Assembly (NCBI GenBank): GCA_027022125.1
Contig: JALVZI010000393.1
Span: 1-25,439 of the forward strand
Source: Anaerolineae bacterium
Lineage (GTDB): Bacteria; Chloroflexota; Anaerolineae; 4572-78
Direction of reading: 5' to 3'
Length of the DNA: 25,439 nt
The stretch's first letter is position 1; each line of letters begins with the position of its first letter. Under the pieces are notes generated by a model. It saw nothing but the letters and a program-made list of their open reading frames with translations. It searched no databases and had not been told where the DNA came from. The position numbers and the translations under genes are program-made. Shown here in pieces: positions 8,237-17,700 of the stretch.

Positions 8237-8439
8237 ACCTCCGGTGGGTAGTTGATTTCTTCCAGCAGTGCGGCAATGCTATCCCATGTGGCGGGCGCAT
8301 CCCACTGCACGGTGACCATTTTGCTGGCTTCTTCTGCTTTCACGCTGGCAATGCCGGGCATTTCGCCCACTTCGCGCTCGATGGTCATCACGCAGTGACC
8401 GCAGGTAATGTTGGGTACTTTAAATGTTTTGCTTTCCAT
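8233..8439 (-). CDS. copZ: Copper chaperone, HMA domain (CopZ-like)
   Basis: A 68-aa single HMA domain protein with the metal site ITCGHCVMTIEREV; the two cysteines of CxxC bind Cu(I). It is expected to hand copper to the N-terminal domains of CopA or to CsoR in the cytosol. The start is set by AAGGAG (8448-8453), 8 nt upstream of the ATG. Its stop overlaps the copA start by 4 nt. The C-terminal part (WDAPATWDSIAALLEEINYPPEV) is slightly longer and more hydrophilic than in minimal chaperones. The metal-binding Met common before TCxxC is Ile here. Confidence 0.9.
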   Translation of the reverse strand: MESKTFKVPNITCGHCVMTIEREVGEMPGIASVKAEEASKMVTVQWDAPATWDSIAALLEEINYPPEV

Positions 8440-8471
8440 CAGAAAATCTCCTTATTTTGGTAGTATGAAAA

Positions 8472-8540
8472 TATGAAGTATGGAGCAGGAAGTATGGGCA
8501 GCATACCCATGCTTCATACTTCCTGCTTCTTGCTTCATAA
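8472..8540. repeat. Degenerate short-word array forming a long hairpin
   Basis: The array is built of words such as GAAGTATG, GAGCAGG and GAAGCAAG. AGCAGGAAGTATG at 8484-8496 is exactly complementary to 8515-8527, around a smaller GTATG/CATAC hairpin. It fills the gap between csoR and copZ, and the csoR stop codon TGA lies inside it, in the word ATGAAGCAAGAAG (minus strand). Confidence 0.6.
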
Positions 8541-8831
8541 TTTGCCGGTGGCTTCAAAAATACTCATAATTTCACCGATGACCCGTTCGCGCTCGGCGGG
8601 GTCATCGCTGCGCAGGGCGGTGGTCACACATGTGTGCAGATGGCGGTTCAGCACGATGCTGTTCACTTTATGCAACGCGCGCTGCACTGCCAGCACCTGA
8701 TTCACAATATCGATACAGTATTCGCCATTTTCCACCATACGCTCAATGCCGCGCACGTGCCCTTCCACGCTTTTCAGCCGATTGATGATGCTGACGGTGG
8801 TTTCATCGGTTTGTTTTACGATTGTATCCAT
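8535..8831 (-). CDS. csoR: Copper-sensing repressor, CsoR family
   Basis: A CsoR/RcnR (DUF156) all-helical repressor of 98 aa. It binds the operator as apo-protein and releases DNA when Cu(I) binds. Metal ligands are visible as Cys39 (ENGEYCIDI), His64 and Cys68 (NRHLHTCV). The 25- and 4-residue spacings are the same as in Mycobacterium tuberculosis CsoR (C36, H61, C65), supporting Cu(I) rather than Ni or formaldehyde specificity. The family core RLKSVEGHVRGIERMVE is present. MDTIVKQ is preferred as the start because it fits family length; an ATG 21 nt upstream (8852) is possible, and the GGGAGGG between them sits rather far (13 nt) from the chosen start. It is the first gene of the operon, directly behind a matching operator. 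Confidence 0.92.
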   Translation of the reverse strand: MDTIVKQTDETTVSIINRLKSVEGHVRGIERMVENGEYCIDIVNQVLAVQRALHKVNSIVLNRHLHTCVTTALRSDDPAERERVIGEIMSIFEATGKL

Positions 8832-8860
8832 AATTATAGGTATCCCTCCCATGTTGACCC

Positions 8861-8881
8861 CACCCCCTGGTGGGGGGGGTA
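8861..8881. promoter_or_regulatory. CsoR-type operator
   Basis: On the minus strand the site reads T, A, eight C, ACCA, five G, T, G: an inverted repeat ACCCCC...GGGGGT of the kind bound by CsoR proteins. It lies just downstream of the -10 box, so bound repressor would block transcription of csoR-copZ-copA. Assignment is by resemblance to known CsoR operators and by its position. Confidence 0.7.
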
Positions 8882-8891
8882 TGTGTATGGG

Positions 8892-8919
8892 AGTATAATC
8901 ATTTTTTATAACGAGTCAA
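8892..8919 (-). promoter_or_regulatory. Sigma-70-type promoter of csoR-copZ-copA
   Basis: On the minus strand TTGACT (8919-8914) and TATACT (8897-8892) are separated by 16 nt. They match the -35 and -10 consensus in 5 of 6 positions each. Expected initiation near 8885 is next to the CsoR operator. Confidence 0.7.
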
Positions 8920-8973
8920 ATCACCCCGCCGAGAAATCTGACATTCGGCGGCAGACGGGGTATCATATCGAAA

Positions 8974-9066
8974 AGTAACTGTTTAGGATTGGGGTTCGCT
9001 TCGAACAACTGTAGGGGCAACCTTTGTGGCTGCCCTGTTCTGGGTGACCACAAAGGTTGCCCCTAC
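8974..9066. repeat. 56-bp palindrome (copy B) with a 37-bp leader
   Basis: The leader starts AGTAACTGTTTA at 8974. The palindrome 9011-9066 has perfect 19-bp arms, GTAGGGGCAACCTTTGTGG and its complement. A leader starting with the same 12 bases stands 38 bp before the palindrome at 19296, and the palindrome design equals that at 3655-3710. The rest of the 8920-9153 gap holds the copper promoter and no gene. Confidence 0.75.
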
Positions 9067-9153
9067 ATATCAAACGAATATCTGGCTTGATTTTGCAGTA
9101 GGTTCTAAAATATCAATTGTATCAAGATGTATTATTTGAAAGGGGCACTAACG

Positions 9154-10260
9154 ATGGATATTTATATTGAAAAGATGGCAAAAGCCATTATTCACTATTC
9201 TACAGATGTGAAACCCGACGAGCGCGTGCTCATCCGTGTCACCAGCCCAGCGGGACAGCCGCTGGCACAAGCCCTCTATCGAGAGGCGCTGCGTACCGGT
9301 GCGTATGCGTTTACGTATATTCACATGAGCGATGAGAACAGTTTGGCGATGGAAGCCACCGATAATCTTGACCTACTTGCCGCGCCCAACCCCATGCTGG
9401 AATTGATGTACCAAACCTGCGATGTCGTCATCCGCGTGGACGCATCAGAAAACCCCAGCGCTCTTTCTGACTACCCCACCGAATTGCAGCGGGCGCGCGG
9501 TAAAAGTGCCGGCGCAATCCTGAAAATCCAAATGGAACGCGAAGGCAACGGCAGTATGCGCCGCTGTTCCACACTTTTCCCCACGCAGGGATACGCACAA
9601 GCGGCGGGTATGTCGCTGCAACAGTATGAGCGGTTTGTATACCATGCCTGTAAACTGCATTTGGATGACCCCGTCGCCGGTTGGTTGGCACTTTCAAAAG
9701 AACAGCAGCGGCTGGTGAATTGGCTGCAAGGGAAAAAACACCTCAAAGTCACGGGCAAAAATATCGATATGGAAATGTCCATTGAAGGGCGCACGTTTAT
9801 CAATTCCAACGGCAAATCGAATTTTCCCAGCGGCGAAATTTTTACCGGACCGGTGGAAGACAGCGTGAATGGCTGGGTAAATTTCACCTATCCGGCATAT
9901 TACGGCGGCAATCGGGTGGATGGCGTTTCGCTGGCATTTAAAGACGGGGTGGTGGCCAAAGCCACTGCCGAAAAAAACGAAGCGTTTCTGCTGGCTGCCA
10001 TCGATTCCGACCCCGGCGCACGGCGGCTCGGCGAATTTGCCATCGGCACCAACCGCGATATTCAGCGGTTTACCGGCTCCATCTTGTTCGATGAAAAAAT
10101 CGGCGGAACCGTGCATATGGCGCTGGGGCAGGGATATCCGCACACCGGCAGCGTCAACAAATCTTCCATCCATTGGGATATGATTTGCGATATGCGCGAC
10201 GGCGGTGAAATTTGGGTGGATGGCGAACTGTTTTACAGAAACGGCGAATTTGTGGTGTGA
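9154..10260 (+). CDS. Aminopeptidase, peptidase family M29
   Basis: A cytosolic metallo-aminopeptidase (368 aa) of the M29 (AmpS/AmpT-like) family that removes N-terminal residues from peptides using a dinuclear metal centre. Candidate ligands in order are Glu228 (PSGEIFTGP), Glu294 (LGEFAIGTN), His321 (VHMALGQGYPH), Tyr328, His340 and Asp342 (SIHWDM). The 66-residue gap between the two glutamates and the 7 residues from His to Tyr fit the family; the loop between the two histidines is short, as in one subgroup. The N-terminus EKMAKAIIHYSTDVKPDERVLI is typical. The ATG at 9154 was chosen because AAGGGG (9140-9145) lies 8 nt upstream and family members start here; an upstream ATG at 9127 has no such site. 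It stands alone. Confidence 0.93.
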   Translation: MDIYIEKMAKAIIHYSTDVKPDERVLIRVTSPAGQPLAQALYREALRTGAYAFTYIHMSDENSLAMEATDNLDLLAAPNPMLELMYQTCDVVIRVDASENPSALSDYPTELQRARGKSAGAILKIQMEREGNGSMRRCSTLFPTQGYAQAAGMSLQQYERFVYHACKLHLDDPVAGWLALSKEQQRLVNWLQGKKHLKVTGKNIDMEMSIEGRTFINSNGKSNFPSGEIFTGPVEDSVNGWVNFTYPAYYGGNRVDGVSLAFKDGVVAKATAEKNEAFLLAAIDSDPGARRLGEFAIGTNRDIQRFTGSILFDEKIGGTVHMALGQGYPHTGSVNKSSIHWDMICDMRDGGEIWVDGELFYRNGEFVV

Positions 10261-10283
10261 AACCGGTGATGGTTCAAATTGAT

Positions 10284-10339
10284 GGGTGAAATGAATGTTC
10301 TTTTCCCTCTCTTTCCATCGGAGAGAGAGGGCTTCACCC
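10284..10339 (+). terminator. Nested inverted repeat, possible terminator of the M29 gene
   Basis: An inner 8-bp stem CCCTCTCT/AGAGAGGG (10305-10312, 10324-10331) sits inside outer arms GGGTGAA/TTCACCC (10284-10290, 10333-10339). It lies 24 nt after the stop codon. There is no T run, so intrinsic termination is uncertain. Confidence 0.4.
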
Positions 10340-10374
10340 ACCGTTTGGCACGCGCACATTCCACCCACGCTCAT

Positions 10375-10403
10375 TTCGACCATTGGACGAAAATGAGTAT
10401 AAT
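10375..10403 (+). promoter_or_regulatory. Candidate promoter for the cyclase/peptidase gene pair
   Basis: A perfect TATAAT (10398-10403) with a weak -35 TTCGAC, 17 nt apart. The implied leader of about 105 nt contains a 7-bp hairpin (GCAAAAA/TTTTTGC, 10475-10493). No clear ribosome binding site precedes the ATG at 10517. Confidence 0.35.
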
Positions 10404-10516
10404 CCCCATAACTATTTTTGTTGAGAGTGCACACAAATTTCCCATAAATTGGTTGCAATTACGCAATATGTGTAGCAAAAATTGTGTTTTTGCACAAATG
10501 CGCTAGCCATACGCCT

Positions 10517-13500
10517 ATGAACAAGCATACCACCGAAATATTAACACGCATAAAACCATATTTGCCGCCGACACTCGACTTTTCTGCTGCCAAGAACCTG
10601 TCGGTGGACGATGCAACGACCATCGCCATTCATTTAGCATCATTGCGACAGGGTATTGCCACCTACCTGCCACGTTACCTGGTTGAGCAGATAGCACAAA
10701 ATCCTGAATCGGGGCAGGTGCGCGGCGAGTTCCGGTTTGGTGCAGTGATGTTCGCCGATGTATCCGGGTTCACCGCCATGTCTGAAAAACTCTCGGTATT
10801 GGGCAAAGAAGGCGCGGAAGAGATTACGGGGATTGTTAACGGTTATTTTGATAAAATGTTGCGCATCAGTTCAAAATTTGGCGGCGACTTGCTGAAATTC
10901 GGTGGAGATGCACTGCTACTTTTTTTTGAAGGCACAGACGGCGCGCACCGTGCGCTGACCACCGCTTGGGCAATGCAAGCCGCTATGGAGCAGTTTGCGC
11001 GGGTAAAAACCTCGCAAGGGACTTTCCCGCTGCGAATGAGTATCGGCATTGGAACCGGCAATATCTTTTTGGCGGAGTTGGGCACGCCGGAAAATATGGA
11101 ATATGCGGTGATGGGGCAGGCGCTTATCAATATGGCGCGAGCCGAAAGTATTGCCAACGCCGGCGAAATTGTGGTTGATGTGGCAACCCGCCGCGCCACC
11201 GAGTCGGTAGCAGCGTATGAGCCGGTTAAAAACTTTTGGCGCGTGACAAACCTGCTCGAAACACTCGGACCGGTGGCATATTCCAGTAAAATTTATCCGC
11301 GCCTCCCCAATCTGGTCGAGTCATCCATTGAAACATTGCTTGAATTTGCGTTGCGGCAGGTCAAAATCGTCAATGGGTTGAAGCCGTTTTTGCCCGAAGA
11401 ATTGCTGCACCAACTCATTCTCAATCCGCAGAACCCGCTGTTGCCCGGTTCGCATCGCCCCGTTACGGTAATGTTTGCCAACTTTTTTGGCATTGATGAC
11501 ATCATCGAAGCGTTGGGCGAACCGCACCAAAACACCATCACCCAAATTTTGAACGACCATTTCGTGACGATGAGTCGCATCATCAACCAATTTGGTGGGG
11601 TGGTGAATAAAGTTGATACCTACGCCATCGGACACCGCATTATGGCGTTGTTTGGCGTGCTGCGGGCACACGAAGACGACCCCCAGCGAGCCGTCCGCGC
11701 TGCGTTGGCGATGAACACGGCGCTGGCGGATGTGAACCGCCGCACCGCCGCACTTTTGCGGAAAATTTGCCCAATCGGCGAAAAATTCGGCGATATGCCG
11801 CTAAAACAGCGCATCGGGCTGAACAGCGGATTCGTCTTCGCCGGAAATGTCGGTTCGGCAACGCGGCACGAGTACTCGGTGATGGGCGATGAAGTCAATC
11901 TGACAGCGCGGCTGATGGGTGTGGCAAAAGAGGGAGAGGTGCTCATCAGCCACAGCACCGCCCGGCGGGTAGAAGGCGCATTCGACTTGCGCGAAAAAGC
12001 CCCGGTGCGCGTAAAGGGCAAATCGCAACCCGTACGAAATTTTGTGGTGCTGGCAGCACGGCAACAGCCATCGCGCTGGAAGAATCTTTCTGAATCGCCG
12101 ATGGTGGGGCGCGATGACGAATTGCAAACGGGGTTAGCCGCCATCGAGCAGGTTTTGCAGGGGCGCGGTACAATTCTGGTCATCAGCGGGGTGTCGGGTA
12201 TCGGCAAAACCCGTTTCGCCGAAGAATTGGCGTATCGCGTCGAACAGCGCGGGGTGGATTTGTTGGCGGGCATCTGTCTGTCATACGGCAAAACGATGAC
12301 CTACCATCCGTGGGCAGATATTCTGCGCAGTCATTTCGGTATTGCTCAAAACGATGATATTTCGGCGCGGGTGGCGGCGGTTAGGCGCGGTATGACTGCC
12401 ATCGGCGAGGGGGATTGGACGCCGGTTATTGCCGATGTGCTGGGGCTGGATGTGCCCGATAATGACCTGACCCGCGCCATTGACGCCAAATTGCGCCGTC
12501 AGCGCATTATGGATTTGACGGTAAAATTGCTGCAAACCCGCGCCGTGCAAAAACCGCTGCTGCTGGTGCTGGAAGATGCTCACTGGGCAGACCCCGCTTC
12601 GATGGAACTGATAAATTATGTGGCGCGAAACATTGCCGACCATCCGATTTTGCTGGTGTTGCCCCACCGCACCGACCCAGATTTGCCCGATTGGACGGCA
12701 TTTCCGCACGCCATACACATCCCACTGGTAGATTTACCCGATGATGCCTGTTTGGAAATTGCGCGGGGGATGGTCGGCGGGGTGGAACTTCCGGCGGAGT
12801 TACAGCAACTCATCCTGTCGAAAGGGGAAGGCAACCCGTTTTTTATCGAAGAGGTGGTGCGGGTGCTGATTGACAATCGGGTCATCAAAAAAATGCCCGA
12901 TGGCACATGGAAACTCGCCGGAAATTTGGCGGGGATAGAACTCCCCGATACCATTCACGGCATTATCATCAGCCGCATTGACCGCCTGCTGGAAATTGAC
13001 CGCCGCATTTTGCGGGTGGCATCGGTGGTGGGGCGTATTTTCGCCTATCGGGTGGTCAGCAGTGTGCAAAATTATGGCAGCACAGAACCCATCGTGCGCG
13101 AACATTTGGATTATCTGCAAAATTTGGGACTGACCGAACTCTTTCAGGTTGAGTCGCTGCTGTACCGGTTCAAACATCTCACCACCCGCGAAGTGGTGTA
13201 CGAAAGTTTGTCGTTTGAGCAGCGGCGCACACTGCACCGCCGCATCGCCGATTTTTATGAGCATGTTTTCGCCGATTCATTGGGTGAACGGATAGATTTA
13301 CTGGCATATCATTATTTTGAAGGACATGCGTGGATGAAAGCAATAGAATACAATTTGCGAGCCGCCCGGCACGCCCGGCGAGAATTTGCCAATGCCACCG
13401 CCGTTGAAGCCTACCGGCGGGTGCTGGAATCTGCCGCGAATGTGGAAGATACTGATACCACCGCCGCCCGACTGGAAGCACACGAATCGCTGGGGGATGT

Positions 13501-14713
13501 GCTGATGCTGATGGGGCAGTTCGATGATGCGCTGGCACATCTGTCGCAGGCGCGAGATATTGTGCAATCAACCGGCGATGCGCCCCGGCTGGTGGATATT
13601 TTCCGCAAAATTGCCGCTGTGTACGAGCGCCGCAGCGAGTTCGACACGGCGTTTGAGTGGCTGGAGCGGGGGTTGTCGCACCTGCCCGCCGATACGCCCA
13701 CCGTCGAAGCGGCGCGCATATATCTGCTCGGCGCGGGTGTTTTTCGGCGGCAGGGGAAAAACGAAGAGGCAATTCAATGGTGTGAAAAAACACTGCATGT
13801 TGCTGCGTCGATTGATTCTCGCCTTAGCCTGCAAACCATTGCGCAAGCCTATTATAATTTGGCGGGAATTTACACGCGGTACGGTGATTTTCAGCGGGCG
13901 ATACAGTTTTCGCTCGATAGCGTGAAAGTGTATCAGCAAATAAACGATGAGGTAGGACTTTCGCACGCCTATAATAATTTGGGAAATGTGTACAGCGATT
14001 TGGGCGATTGGGAAAAAGCCACCGAAGCCTTTGAACGCAGTCTTGCTGTAAAACAAAAAATCGGTGATGTGCTCTATCAAGGCTTCATCAGCAACAATTT
14101 GGCGAACATTCAAATGAATCGCGGCAATTGGGCAGATGCCGAGCGACTGTTCTCACAGAGTTTGGATGTGTGGAAACAACTGGGGGCATCACTGCCGCAC
14201 GCTGTAACCGCCAGCAATTTGGGGCAATTGCGACTCTACCAGCAAAATTTCCCCGAGGCGAAACATTTGCTGGCAACCGCCGAAGAAATTTTCGCCAGCA
14301 TCGAGTCAGAGGACTTTTTGCCGGAGTTGGAACGCCGCTGGGCTGAATATCATTTACTCACCGGCGATACCGATGCCGCGCTGAAACACATCCGGCGGTC
14401 GCTGGAGTTGGCGGTTCAGCAAGAGGCAAAATTGGAAGAAGGGATGTCGTGCCGTGTGCTGGGGCTGGTTCAAATGGAAAATGGGCAAAAAAAACTGGCG
14501 GAAATCTCGCTGCAGCGAAGTTTGAGAATTTTAACGGAACTGAACAGTACTTACGAAATTGCGAAAACAAATGTGGCATTTGGTTTATTATGGCAAAATG
14601 AAAATCCGGCAGCGGCAAAACGGTATTTGCAGGTGGCAATCGAAACATTCCGCTCATTGGGGGCAAAGACAGATTTGCGCCACACTGAAAATCTCATCAG
14701 CCACTTGCCATAA
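10517..14713 (+). CDS. Tandem class III cyclase domains + AAA ATPase + TPR regulator
   Basis: A giant cytosolic signalling protein (1398 aa). Domain 1 (~70-235) is a class III nucleotide cyclase fold: metal Asp81 (FADVSGF) and Asp131, Lys127 (KFGGD), and Arg208, but the transition-state Asn is Ile204. Domain 2 (~310-510) has lost both metal aspartates (Asn322 in FANFFG, His373 in IGHR) but keeps Asn461 and Arg465 (GDEVNLTAR). A STAND/AAA-type ATPase follows: Walker A GVSGIGKT (558-565) and Walker B LLLVLEDAHW with Asp687. From ~940 to the end there are TPR-like repeats (AYYNLAGIYTRYGDFQRAI, AYNNLGNVYSDLGDWEKAT). Such cyclase-AAA-TPR proteins are common in Chloroflexota; ligand and output are unknown. 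An alternative start is GTG at 10484. The secreted peptidase gene follows after 30 nt. Confidence 0.9.
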   Translation: MNKHTTEILTRIKPYLPPTLDFSAAKNLSVDDATTIAIHLASLRQGIATYLPRYLVEQIAQNPESGQVRGEFRFGAVMFADVSGFTAMSEKLSVLGKEGAEEITGIVNGYFDKMLRISSKFGGDLLKFGGDALLLFFEGTDGAHRALTTAWAMQAAMEQFARVKTSQGTFPLRMSIGIGTGNIFLAELGTPENMEYAVMGQALINMARAESIANAGEIVVDVATRRATESVAAYEPVKNFWRVTNLLETLGPVAYSSKIYPRLPNLVESSIETLLEFALRQVKIVNGLKPFLPEELLHQLILNPQNPLLPGSHRPVTVMFANFFGIDDIIEALGEPHQNTITQILNDHFVTMSRIINQFGGVVNKVDTYAIGHRIMALFGVLRAHEDDPQRAVRAALAMNTALADVNRRTAALLRKICPIGEKFGDMPLKQRIGLNSGFVFAGNVGSATRHEYSVMGDEVNLTARLMGVAKEGEVLISHSTARRVEGAFDLREKAPVRVKGKSQPVRNFVVLAARQQPSRWKNLSESPMVGRDDELQTGLAAIEQVLQGRGTILVISGVSGIGKTRFAEELAYRVEQRGVDLLAGICLSYGKTMTYHPWADILRSHFGIAQNDDISARVAAVRRGMTAIGEGDWTPVIADVLGLDVPDNDLTRAIDAKLRRQRIMDLTVKLLQTRAVQKPLLLVLEDAHWADPASMELINYVARNIADHPILLVLPHRTDPDLPDWTAFPHAIHIPLVDLPDDACLEIARGMVGGVELPAELQQLILSKGEGNPFFIEEVVRVLIDNRVIKKMPDGTWKLAGNLAGIELPDTIHGIIISRIDRLLEIDRRILRVASVVGRIFAYRVVSSVQNYGSTEPIVREHLDYLQNLGLTELFQVESLLYRFKHLTTREVVYESLSFEQRRTLHRRIADFYEHVFADSLGERIDLLAYHYFEGHAWMKAIEYNLRAARHARREFANATAVEAYRRVLESAANVEDTDTTAARLEAHESLGDVLMLMGQFDDALAHLSQARDIVQSTGDAPRLVDIFRKIAAVYERRSEFDTAFEWLERGLSHLPADTPTVEAARIYLLGAGVFRRQGKNEEAIQWCEKTLHVAASIDSRLSLQTIAQAYYNLAGIYTRYGDFQRAIQFSLDSVKVYQQINDEVGLSHAYNNLGNVYSDLGDWEKATEAFERSLAVKQKIGDVLYQGFISNNLANIQMNRGNWADAERLFSQSLDVWKQLGASLPHAVTASNLGQLRLYQQNFPEAKHLLATAEEIFASIESEDFLPELERRWAEYHLLTGDTDAALKHIRRSLELAVQQEAKLEEGMSCRVLGLVQMENGQKKLAEISLQRSLRILTELNSTYEIAKTNVAFGLLWQNENPAAAKRYLQVAIETFRSLGAKTDLRHTENLISHLP

Positions 14714-14743
14714 AATGTTTCGAATTATTGGAGGATGGAACCC

Positions 14744-17700
14744 ATGAAACAACAGATAAAACTTTTGACGGCGATTTTCGGCGGTGTTTTTGCCGTGTTG
14801 GCGGTATCGCTAATGTTGCAGGTTGTCGGTGGGAAAATCGCGCCGGTATACGCCGATAGTGGCGCGATAATCCGTGTAGCGCGCAGCGGTACAAACGTTA
14901 ATACTTGTGGCGCGGAAGCTCAACCATGTCAAACTATTCAGTATGCAGTTGACCGTGCCGCACCGGGGGATGAAATTCAGGTGGCAGAGGGATATTACAC
15001 GGAATGGTCATCGCGGAACGGTATGACCGCCACACTGTTCATCACCAAATCGATTGTTATTCGCGGCGGGTATACCACTACCAATTGGAGTCTGCCTCCA
15101 CAACCGTTTACCCAAGTTGTTACACTTGATGCGCAGGGTAGGGGGCGGGGTGTGGTTATTATGTCAACCACTGCCACGCTTGAAGGGTTCGACATTACTG
15201 GGGGCAACGCCTTGGGAAACAGTGGCGGTGGCGTTTATGTTTATAATGCCCCCAGTTCATTTTTGCGGAATAATATTATCCACGAAAACTCTGCCGATTT
15301 TGGCGGTGGTATCTATGTTTTTAATTCTAGTGGCATCTCTTTGGAATGGAATGATATTTTCTCAAATACGGCGCAAATAAAAGGTGGGGGGATCTTTTTG
15401 GTTGATACAGCGGCGTTGGTGAATAGTAACCATATTTTTCAAAATACATCAAATATAAATGGCGGCGGTTTAGCCATTGGATTTTCGGAAGTTTCTACCG
15501 GTACCTTGCAATTGTGGGACAATATGATTGCCGATAACCGCGCTAACTCGGCGGGGGGGGGCATATATTTCCACAATACAGTTTCTGGAGTGGGTACAGA
15601 GGCTGTCAATAATGTGGTGATAGATAATATGCTGACCGGCACGTCTGCCAGCGGTAGTGGTATTTTTATGGCGAGCAATGGTACTGCGCCGAAATTTTTT
15701 CACACAACCATTTCGAACAATACCGGTGGCGACGGCATCGGAGTGCATGTTGAAGGGTCTTCTCCCATCGAATCGGTGTGGTTCACCAACACCATCATCG
15801 CCGACCAAAATACCGGTGTGAAAGCGTTGAACATTTCGGCGGGAACAACCGTCACGGTGAATATAGACCATGTTTTGTGGTTCAACGTGCTAACCCCCAC
15901 AGTCAATGGTAGTGGGGGGCAAGTGAATACTTTTAATGAAACTTTCGCCGACCCGATGTTCGACCCGGATGGGTTCCATCTCACTGCGGGGTCGCAGGCG
16001 ATAGACCGGGGTGTGGAAGCCGGTATCCCCACCGATTTTGATGGTGATTTCCGTCCCTTTGGTGCGTCGCCCGATTTGGGCGCAGATGAGTATAGTTCTG
16101 GGGGCTTTTCTCCGGTGACAAATGTATCGCTAACGGGACCATTTACGGCGTTGGTGGGCAGTGATGTTACGTTTGTGGCAACGGTTGACCCGCCGGATGC
16201 CACCCAGCCGATTCATTACACCTGGACGGCAACCGATAAGGGCGTGCAAGAGTTCGATACAAACCTTGTATCGGCAGTCACCATACATTGGACTTCTCCC
16301 GGACAGAAAAATGTTTTCGTGCGGGCGGAAAATGGCACCACTGCCAGTGCCACCGCATCACAGACCATCGCCATTTTGGGAGATACCTTCGAACCGAATG
16401 ACGTTTATACCGATGCCTACCCCATTGTGCCAGATACGCCGTACCTGTCGTTCATCAGTACTTTAACCGATGTGGATTGGTACACATTCAACATTACCAG
16501 GACTTCTAAAATTACGGTTACATTGGAGGGAACGCCGTACCTGCCCGATGATTACGACCTGTTTCTGGTTTCGCCGCTGCCGCCAACCCCATACCCCGAA
16601 AGCGATGTATTGAGCGAGTTTACCGATGGGGTGGATGTAGATGCTGTAGGCAATTTGTCATCCATCGGCAATTTATCGTCCATCGGCAATCTGTCGTCCA
16701 TCGGCAATCTGTCGTCCATTGGCAATCTGTCGTCTATCGGCAATTTATCGTCCATCGGCAATTTGTCATCTATCGGCAATCTGTCATCCATTTCCACCAA
16801 CCCCATCACCTACCCGGAATACATCCGCACTACGGCTTATCTCCCCGGCGATTACTATTTGGTAGTGGCGCGCGGCGAAAGTGCCGCACCGCATTACAAG
16901 CCGTACACGCTCACCCTGACCACCCAACCCATACCCTCGCCCACCTGCCAGTGGGTTGCCCCGCTGTCTGGCACGGTTGTTTTACCGCCGAACCCACCCG
17001 CGCCGTATCCCGATGCACATATCGGCGGCGAAACACTCATCTTGTGGAATTACAGCCGTATGGCACAGACATATGGTATCACCGCAGCGAATACTTTGAG
17101 TGGCACACTCAAAACACTGGCAGATACCGTCACTGGCACACTGGTTTCGGTGGAGCATAACCCTTCTGTGGCGACGGCATATAACAACTGGAATGCCAAC
17201 TATTGCAACCCCCGCGCCGCCAATGCGGTGGGCGATGCCATCAAAACCGCGTGGATGCAAAATTTCAGCGGAAAATATGTGGTGCTGGTCGGTTCGGATG
17301 AGATGATACCCTTCTACCGCTCGCCGGATATGACCACCATTGCCAACGAGCGCGAGTTTGCCCCGCACTCGCAACTGTCAGACGGGGCAATTTGGGGCGC
17401 ACTCAATCAGGGCTTTTTGCTCACCGACAATTTCTACGGGGTTCGCAAGCGCGGATTCTTGATGCGCGGGCACGGGCTGTGGGTTCCCACACTGGCGGTG
17501 GGGCGACTGGTGGAAACACCGGCGGACATCAAAAAAATGGTGGATGGTTATTTGAACAAGCCTGTGATTCCGGTGGATGATGTACTCATCACCGCGTATG
17601 ATTTTCTCACCGACAGCGCCCGGCTCATTTCCGATACCGTATCAACATGGAACGTGACCACCCAAACCACGCTCATCAATGAAACATGGGTCGTCACCGA

